Source: Selenomonadaceae bacterium
GTDB lineage: Bacteria; Bacillota; Negativicutes; Selenomonadales; Selenomonadaceae
Assembly (NCBI GenBank): GCA_017445435.1
Contig: JAFSUE010000079.1
Span: 1-10,276 of the forward strand
Length of the DNA: 10,276 bases
Direction: 5' to 3'
The first letter of the stretch is position 1. Each line of letters begins with the position of its first letter. The position numbers were made by a program, and so were the translations under genes. Below are positions 6,095 to 10,276 of the stretch, in pieces. Under the pieces are notes generated by a model that had not been told where the DNA came from, did no database searches, and was given only the letters and a program-made list of their open reading frames with translations.

Positions 6095-6881
6095 TTTTCA
6101 AGCCGTTGGCAGTTTCAAGCATTGAATCAGACGTTGTAACTGCCTTTGAATTTGATTCGTAGGCACGCTGGGAAATAATCATATTGACCATTTCTTCAAC
6201 AATCTGCACGCCTGACATTTCAAGCGTTCCTTGCGTCAAAATTCCAGCGCCGTCTTGTCCAGGTGTACTTTCAATCGGAGCACCTGACGCGGCAGTTTCA
6301 AGGAACAAATTTTTGCCGTAAGCATAAAGTCCAGCAGGATTGACGAACCTAACTAAATTTATTTGTCCGATTTCAGTTTGTTCACCGCCAGCAGGAGTAT
6401 CTGAAACGCGCCCATCTTGACTTATGACAAGGCTGTCAATCGTCGCGTTTTCGTCCAACGTGAGATTCGGAATAAGTAAAAAGCCGTCGCTAGTGACAAG
6501 GCGGCGTTCTGAATCAAGCTTGAAAGAGCCGTCGCGCGTGTAAGCCGTCGTACCGTCGGGAAGTTGAATTTGGAAAAATCCTTCGCCTTGAATGCCAATA
6601 TCACTAGGATTATCAGTCGTCTGCAACGGTCCTTGCGTGAAAATTCTGTTCGTCGCAGAAACGCGTACGCCAAGACCGATTTGCATTCCCTGCGGATATT
6701 GCGTACCGTCGCCACTAGCTCCGCCAGCGTCGCGCAACGTTTGATAAACTAAATCTTGAAATTCTGCGCGGACTTTTTTGTTGCCGTAAGTGTTGACGTT
6801 AGCAATGTTATGTGCAACAACGTCCATATTTTTCTGCTGGGCGATCATTCCTGACGCCGCAGACCATAAAGATCTCATCAT
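6090..6881 (-). CDS. flgG: Flagellar distal rod protein FlgG
   Basis: FlgG builds the distal rod of the flagellar basal body. The 263-residue length is normal. The N-terminus has the rod/hook signature SLWSAASGMIAQQKNMDVV then AHNIANVNTYGNKK; the middle has GEGFFQIQLPDGTTAYTRDG, and the C-terminus has the coiled-coil segment TLEMSGVQIVEEMVNMIISQ followed by RAYESNSKAV. It has no signal peptide, as expected for export through the flagellar type III apparatus. AAGGAGG (6898-6892 region) lies about 11 bases before the first of two ATGs, so the second ATG is less favoured. It is the first gene of the operon; a paired flgF is not found upstream, where the next gene diverges. Confidence 0.95.
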   Translation of the reverse strand: MMRSLWSAASGMIAQQKNMDVVAHNIANVNTYGNKKVRAEFQDLVYQTLRDAGGASGDGTQYPQGMQIGLGVRVSATNRIFTQGPLQTTDNPSDIGIQGEGFFQIQLPDGTTAYTRDGSFKLDSERRLVTSDGFLLIPNLTLDENATIDSLVISQDGRVSDTPAGGEQTEIGQINLVRFVNPAGLYAYGKNLFLETAASGAPIESTPGQDGAGILTQGTLEMSGVQIVEEMVNMIISQRAYESNSKAVTTSDSMLETANGLKR

Positions 6882-6944
6882 AATTAAGACAGCCTCCTTG
6901 AAAGAGTTGAAAAAATTCTTTGTAAACTTTATCGTTCGGCGAAT

Positions 6945-6973
6945 ATTTTAAATTAACCGTTCGCCTTCGTCAA
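6945..6973 (-). promoter_or_regulatory. Sigma-A-type promoter of the flgGAHIJ operon
   Basis: On the minus strand TTGACG (6973-6968), a 17-base spacer and TAAAAT (6950-6945) match the housekeeping consensus at 10 of 12 positions. Predicted transcription start near 6938 leaves a leader of about 57 bases. This suggests that rod/ring genes are transcribed by the main sigma factor, not the late flagellar sigma. Confidence 0.65.
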
Positions 6974-7010
6974 TTAAAATTAAACGGCGTCTGAAAATTC
7001 TTTTCGTGAC

Positions 7011-7039
7011 TTGTAATTTTTTCTTCGACAAAGTAAAAT
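7011..7039 (+). promoter_or_regulatory. Candidate promoter of the degenerate P-type ATPase gene
   Basis: TTGTAA, a 17-base spacer and TAAAAT (7034-7039) match 9 of 12 consensus bases. A start near 7046 would exclude the upstream GTG at 7006 and fits translation from TTG 7072. Confidence 0.45.
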
Positions 7040-7056
7040 TACTTTCAAATTCATTC

Positions 7057-7063
7057 GTGAGGG
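7057..7063 (+). promoter_or_regulatory. Shine-Dalgarno site favouring the TTG start at 7072
   Basis: GTGAGGG lies 8 bases before TTG 7072. The alternative GTG at 7006 has no recognisable ribosome binding site. Confidence 0.55.
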
Positions 7064-7071
7064 AAAAAGCT

Positions 7072-8433
7072 TTGAGGATAAAATTATTTTGGCTAGCAGA
7101 TTTTTTAATTTCAATAATCGTAACTTCCTACGTCTACTTTACAAATGAAGTTGACGTAGCGATTGACACGGGAATTTCACTGTTCATAGCATTTTCGCCA
7201 ATCGGTTTAATCTTAGCGTCGCCCGCCGTATTACAATTTGCGCGTGGCGTTTTGGAAAAAGATAACGTGACAATCAACCGCTTGAAGGCGATTGAAAATT
7301 TTCCTGAAGTTGACACCGTCGCCGTGCCGATGAATAAATTTTTGACGGACGGAGATTATTTTGTCACAGACTTAGTGCCAATCGGTTTATCGCAACCTTC
7401 ACTTTTAGGCGTCGCGGCAACTGCTGAACAAAAATCTGCAACTACGCTCGGCAGAGTTATTTATAAGACGGCGGCAGGTCGTGGACTTAAAATTCAAAAT
7501 ATCGCCGCCAGTAAAGAATTTGCTGGGCAAGGCGTCGAAGTCATTTCAAGCGGCAGTACTATTCGATTGGGTACGCCTGAATGGGTTGAAAGTCAAGGCG
7601 TCGCCATTGGAAATTCTTTGCTTACTAGGATTGATAAACTTTGCGTCTATGGAAAAACTGTTTTAGTTTTGGGCATTGGAAGAATGGCGCGTGGAATTAT
7701 CGCGTTGAAGGATGAAATAAATTTTGACGCGAAAGAATTTTTAATGTTGCTTAAGCGCAAAAAATTTATTACTGTAGCGTTGACTGCGGCAGGTAAAAAG
7801 ACGGCTAAAAGTTTGGCGAAAAATTTTAATTTGGACGCCGTGAAAACAAATTTGTCGCCAGCTGATAAATCCCGCGAAGTGAAAATTTTACGCGCACAAG
7901 GTCACACCGTCGCCGCTATTTCAAATGATCGTGACGATATGCCCGCGCTGTTAGCCGCTGACGTTTCAATCTTTTGGCAACAAAATAAATTGGCGTCGCT
8001 GATTGATGAAGACGCTGAATCGACTGAACGCGAAGGTAGCAAACTTGCTGAAATTCGGGCGGAGCTTGAAAAAATTCCCCTTGTCGACGACGATGAACAA
8101 GTTGGTACTGCGGAACAAAATTCAGCTACTGAAAATAAACCTGCTGAAAATAAAGATGAAAAAGTTGATTACACTGACGCGGTAATTGATTTAGAAATTC
8201 CGACGCTGAAACATTTCTTCACTATACGGAAAATTGCCTTGCGTGCCGCCGATTTAATCAAGATGAATCGCTACATTACATATTTTTCATGGTGTGTACT
8301 GATTCCCGCTGTGCTGATGAATACGCTTGCCGAACCGCCGATTTATATTAAACCGTTTATGGCGATTGGCGGCTTAGCGGCTTGTATTGCGCTGATTCTG
8401 TTAAACTCTCTGCGTATGCGGAGCGCCGATTAA
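7072..8433 (+). CDS. Degenerate P1B-type ATPase-like membrane protein (pseudo-ATPase)
   Basis: This 453-residue protein follows the second half of a P1B heavy-metal ATPase but has lost the catalytic residues. In order: a membrane helix (residues 4-24); a second helix with FSPIGLILASP (41-51) where CPCALGLATP is expected; VDTVAVPMNKFLTDGD (80-94) where VDTVVFDKTGTLTEG is expected, so the phosphorylated Asp is Pro; an N-domain without the HP motif but with FAGQGVEV; YGKTVLVLGIGRMARGIIALKD; TAA (238-240) in place of TGD; SPADKSREVKILRAQGHTVA; SNDRDDMPALLAADVSIF (284-301) in place of GDGINDAPALA-ADVGIA; an acidic insert (about 311-376); two last helices ending in NSLRMR, matching the family NSLRLR end. 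The first membrane helices, metal-binding domain and actuator domain are missing. The frame is intact, which argues for a retained non-catalytic role (metal sensing, scaffold or partner of another ATPase); that role is unproven. The start is TTG 7072, although the frame is open from GTG 7006. Confidence 0.8.
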   Translation: MRIKLFWLADFLISIIVTSYVYFTNEVDVAIDTGISLFIAFSPIGLILASPAVLQFARGVLEKDNVTINRLKAIENFPEVDTVAVPMNKFLTDGDYFVTDLVPIGLSQPSLLGVAATAEQKSATTLGRVIYKTAAGRGLKIQNIAASKEFAGQGVEVISSGSTIRLGTPEWVESQGVAIGNSLLTRIDKLCVYGKTVLVLGIGRMARGIIALKDEINFDAKEFLMLLKRKKFITVALTAAGKKTAKSLAKNFNLDAVKTNLSPADKSREVKILRAQGHTVAAISNDRDDMPALLAADVSIFWQQNKLASLIDEDAESTEREGSKLAEIRAELEKIPLVDDDEQVGTAEQNSATENKPAENKDEKVDYTDAVIDLEIPTLKHFFTIRKIALRAADLIKMNRYITYFSWCVLIPAVLMNTLAEPPIYIKPFMAIGGLAACIALILLNSLRMRSAD

Positions 8434-8461
8434 TTTAGCGTTTACAATTTACAGTTGAACT
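8434..8461. repeat. Short heptamer array directly after the pseudo-ATPase stop
   Basis: Units TTTAGCG, TTTACAA, TTTACAG, TTGAACT begin at the base after the TAA. The second unit supplies the predicted -35 box of the next gene. Confidence 0.5.
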
Positions 8462-8469
8462 GATAAAAT
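8441..8469 (+). promoter_or_regulatory. Promoter of the rubrerythrin fusion gene
   Basis: TTTACA (8441-8446), a 17-base spacer and TAAAAT (8464-8469) match 10 of 12 consensus bases. The -10 is contained in a 7-1-7 palindrome. Confidence 0.6.
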
Positions 8470-8477
8470 AATTTTAT
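8463..8477. promoter_or_regulatory. PerR/Fur-like 7-1-7 operator
   Basis: ATAAAAT-A-ATTTTAT is a perfect 7-1-7 inverted repeat covering the -10 box. It agrees with the PerR consensus TTATAATNATTATAA at 10 of the 14 fixed positions. Rubrerythrin genes are known PerR targets in anaerobic Firmicutes, so peroxide-induced derepression is a reasonable inference. AT-rich palindromes can arise by chance. Confidence 0.45.
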
Positions 8478-8509
8478 ACAGAAAATTTATATTTTTTGGA
8501 GGGATAAAT

Positions 8510-9697
8510 TTGGATAGCAAAGTTTTGTTTAACGTGCAGTACGGGCTTTTCGTCCTTAGCTCAAAGTCTGACGTGAAGGACAACGCCTGCATTATTAACA
8601 CTGTAACGCAGGTTACGGCGGCGCCAATTTCTAAAGACAGAATTTCAATTTGCGTCAACAAGTCTAACTACACGCACGATTTAATTGCGACGTCGAAAAA
8701 GTTTACCGTGTCAATTATCAGTGAGGCGGCAACTTTCGATCTCTTCAAACATTTCGGCTTTCAATCTGGCAAAAACGTTGACAAGTTCGCTGACTTCGAC
8801 AAAGTTAAACGCACGGCTAACGGTACGCTTGCCATTACGGAAGGTACAAACTCTTACATAAGCGCCAACGTTATCAATCAAGTTGAACTTGACACGCACT
8901 CAATTTTTATTGCTGAAGTTGTCGACATGGAAAAATTTAGCGACGTTCCTTCCACGACTTACAATTTCTATCAATCGCACATTAAGCCGAAACCTCAACC
9001 AGTTGCAAAGACGGCGGAAGGTAAAACTGTTTGGCGTTGCAGAATTTGCGGCTATGAATATGTTGGCGATGAAATTCCCGCCGATTTTGTTTGCCCAATT
9101 TGTAAACATCCTTCAACAGACTTTGAAAAAGTTGTTCCAGTTGCTGAAAATGCTGGCGCGAAAAAATCTTTGAAAGGTACGAAGACTGAACAAAATTTGC
9201 GTGATGCTTTTGCTGGCGAATCTCAAGCTAGAAATAAGTACACTTACTTTGCGTCGGTTGCTAAGAAAAACGGTTATGAACAAATTGCCGCACTGTTTTT
9301 GAAGACGGCGGAAAATGAAAAGGAACACGCTAAACTTTGGTTTAAAGCGTTGGGCGAATTGGGCGACACTGCGGAAAATCTTTTGCATGCGGCAGAAGGC
9401 GAAAATTTTGAATGGACAGATATGTATCCGAAAATGGCAGATGAGGCTGACGCCGAAGGTTTCCCCGAATTGGCGCAACAATTCCGTGACGTAGCGGCGA
9501 TTGAAAAACATCATGAGGAACGCTACAGAAAACTTTTGAAAAATGTTGAAGCGCAGGAAGTTTTCAAAAAAGCTGGCGTGCAAATTTGGGAGTGCAGAAA
9601 TTGCGGACACCTTGTCATTGGAACTGCCGCGCCTGACGTTTGCCCTGTATGTTTCCACGCGCAAAGTTATTTTGAAATCAACGCAGAAAATTATTGA
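8510..9697 (+). CDS. Flavin reductase-like / rubredoxin / rubrerythrin / rubredoxin fusion protein
   Basis: This 395-residue cytoplasmic protein joins four modules. Residues 1-160 are a flavin-reductase-like FMN-binding split barrel (NACIINTVTQVTAAP then ISICVNKSNYTHDLI). Residues 174-207 are a rubredoxin with C177, C180, C195 and C198. Residues 221-345 are the rubrerythrin four-helix di-iron domain with E237 in AGESQARNKY, ExxH at 270-273, the acidic EADAEGFPE segment at 312-320, and a second ExxH at 332-335. Residues 359-388 are a C-terminal rubredoxin-like domain with C362, C365, C378 and C381. The first two modules equal the high-molecular-weight rubredoxin (Hrb) layout, the last two a classical rubrerythrin. 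Expected role: hydrogen peroxide reduction, with electrons passing from reduced flavin through rubredoxin to the di-iron site. Start is TTG 8510, six bases after GGAGGG (8498-8503). Regulation is probably by the upstream palindrome. Confidence 0.93.
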   Translation: MDSKVLFNVQYGLFVLSSKSDVKDNACIINTVTQVTAAPISKDRISICVNKSNYTHDLIATSKKFTVSIISEAATFDLFKHFGFQSGKNVDKFADFDKVKRTANGTLAITEGTNSYISANVINQVELDTHSIFIAEVVDMEKFSDVPSTTYNFYQSHIKPKPQPVAKTAEGKTVWRCRICGYEYVGDEIPADFVCPICKHPSTDFEKVVPVAENAGAKKSLKGTKTEQNLRDAFAGESQARNKYTYFASVAKKNGYEQIAALFLKTAENEKEHAKLWFKALGELGDTAENLLHAAEGENFEWTDMYPKMADEADAEGFPELAQQFRDVAAIEKHHEERYRKLLKNVEAQEVFKKAGVQIWECRNCGHLVIGTAAPDVCPVCFHAQSYFEINAENY

Positions 9698-9698
9698 T

Positions 9699-9768
9699 TT
9701 AGGAAATAGGGATTAGGGAATAGGAACTAGCTCCCAGCCCCTAGTCCCTAAAGTCTAGCCCCTAGAAA
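9699..9768. repeat. Ten-unit heptamer array upstream of the RTX-like gene
   Basis: Units are TTAGGAA, ATAGGGA, TTAGGGA, ATAGGAA, CTAGCTC, CCAGCCC, CTAGTCC, CTAAAGT, CTAGCCC, CTAGAAA. The last six are largely the reverse complement of the first family in the same phase, so TTAGGGA (9713-9719) can pair with TCCCTAA (9745-9751) and ACTAG with CTAGT inside. There is no T-tract, so it is not a standard terminator. It begins two bases after the stop of the rubrerythrin fusion. Confidence 0.85.
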
Positions 9769-9781
9769 GGAATGAATGATC

Positions 9782-10276
9782 ATGGCTGAATATAATGTAA
9801 TTTTTTCGTCGCTGGAAGGCGCGCCGGTTGAAGGCACCGACTCCAACGACAGTATTGCGGTTTACGGCAACCATTCGACAGTAAACGCGATGGGCGGCGC
9901 TGATGTTATCAGCGTCAACGGCGGGCGTCACGACAGTGGCGTGTGGATTAAAGGCGACGAAACAAATATCGTTAATGCGGGCGAAGGCAACGATTCAATC
10001 AACGTTTATTCACGTGGCGCAAGTATTTACGGTGACGCGGGCAACGATACCGTTAAAACTTCAAGCGGTCATTTTTATGCGGACGGCGGCGCAGGTGACG
10101 AGTTTATTTTCGTCGACGCCTACAGACCCGCAAGCGATTTAAATTACATCACAATCACGGGCGGCGCGGGCGACGATACACTTGAGATTCGACCCTATGA
10201 TTATTATTCCTCATATCGCGGCAAAATTGTCAACGTCATAGTCACGGATTTTTCTAACGACGACTCTTTCAGATAC
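9782..10276 (+). CDS. RTX-like GGxGxD repeat protein, N-terminal part only
   Basis: The gene runs open for 165 codons to the right edge. It starts at ATG 9782, ten bases after AAAGGA. The residues are rich in Gly, Asp and Asn, with nonapeptide-like calcium-binding turns: GEGND (67-71), GDAGND (84-89), GGAGD (102-106) and GGAGDD (127-132), each followed by a short hydrophobic strand (SINV, TVKT, EFIF, TLEI), as in parallel beta-roll proteins. VTDFSNDDSFRY (154-165) is a frequent linker in such proteins. There is no N-terminal signal peptide, consistent with type I secretion by a C-terminal signal that would lie beyond the window. Surface or secreted location is inferred; no catalytic domain is visible yet. 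Base composition appears more GC-rich than the neighbouring genes. Confidence 0.8.
   Translation, partial: MAEYNVIFSSLEGAPVEGTDSNDSIAVYGNHSTVNAMGGADVISVNGGRHDSGVWIKGDETNIVNAGEGNDSINVYSRGASIYGDAGNDTVKTSSGHFYADGGAGDEFIFVDAYRPASDLNYITITGGAGDDTLEIRPYDYYSSYRGKIVNVIVTDFSNDDSFRY

Noticed and set aside
6925..6950. Sigma-28 (FliA/SigD) promoter for flgG
   Set aside because: TAAA and GCCGA-CGATAA-like strings occur, but not with the required order and spacing; the sigma-A match is much better.
7006..7071. GTG 7006 as the start of the pseudo-ATPase
   Set aside because: No Shine-Dalgarno; a candidate promoter lies inside this segment, and TTG 7072 has GTGAGGG upstream. Still possible, but less likely.
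9113..9664. Minus-strand open frame of 183 codons inside the rubrerythrin fusion
   Set aside because: It is antisense to a well-conserved di-iron and rubredoxin coding region, and its translation is rich in Phe and Arg as expected from antisense codon bias.
9713..9751. Rho-independent terminator after the rubrerythrin fusion
   Set aside because: A hairpin can form, but there is no T-tract on either strand and the stem is interrupted; no convincing terminators were seen anywhere in the window.

Overview
The window looks like a diderm Firmicute of the Negativicutes (Selenomonas-like). It combines moderately AT-rich DNA and Firmicute-style strong Shine-Dalgarno sites with P-ring and L-ring flagellar genes, which only make sense with an outer membrane. 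It also carries anaerobe-type oxidative-stress genes (rubrerythrin and rubredoxin domains). This lineage call is inference from gene content; no 16S or other marker is present.

Layout: positions 1-6881 are read on the minus strand. From upstream to downstream they hold a flagellar rod/ring operon flgG-flgA-flgH-flgI-flgJ (6881 to 2951) behind a good sigma-A-type promoter. A two-gene unit follows, an Lrp/AsnC regulator overlapping a class I aminotransferase (2866 to 1224). Last is a secreted M48 metalloprotease that runs off the left edge (1007 to 1). From about 7011 the genes are on the plus strand: a membrane protein descended from a P1B metal-transporting ATPase but without any of its catalytic motifs (7072-8433), a flavin reductase/rubredoxin/rubrerythrin/rubredoxin fusion under a PerR-like box (8510-9697), and the start of an RTX-like GGxGxD repeat protein that runs off the right edge (9782-10276).

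How the genes work together: FlgG forms the distal rod, FlgJ binds the rod, FlgA helps assemble the FlgI P ring, and FlgH forms the L ring. The regulator and aminotransferase are probably a self-contained amino-acid-responsive pair. The rubrerythrin fusion could pass electrons from reduced flavin through rubredoxin to a di-iron peroxidase inside one chain.

The most unusual things are: (1) nearly every gene boundary carries degenerate tandem repeats with an exact 7-bp period but several unrelated consensus sequences, often starting within a few bases of a stop codon and sometimes supplying the stop, the last codons or the next start; this resembles the heptameric STRR repeats described in filamentous cyanobacteria. 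(2) Two copies of a composite intergenic element, one lying inside the flagellar operon between flgA and flgH. (3) An intact ORF for a catalytically dead, N-terminally truncated P-type ATPase. (4) The four-domain peroxidase fusion with a 7-1-7 operator. No RNA genes, CRISPR arrays or insertion sequences were seen, and no gene-free stretch exceeds 300 bases.
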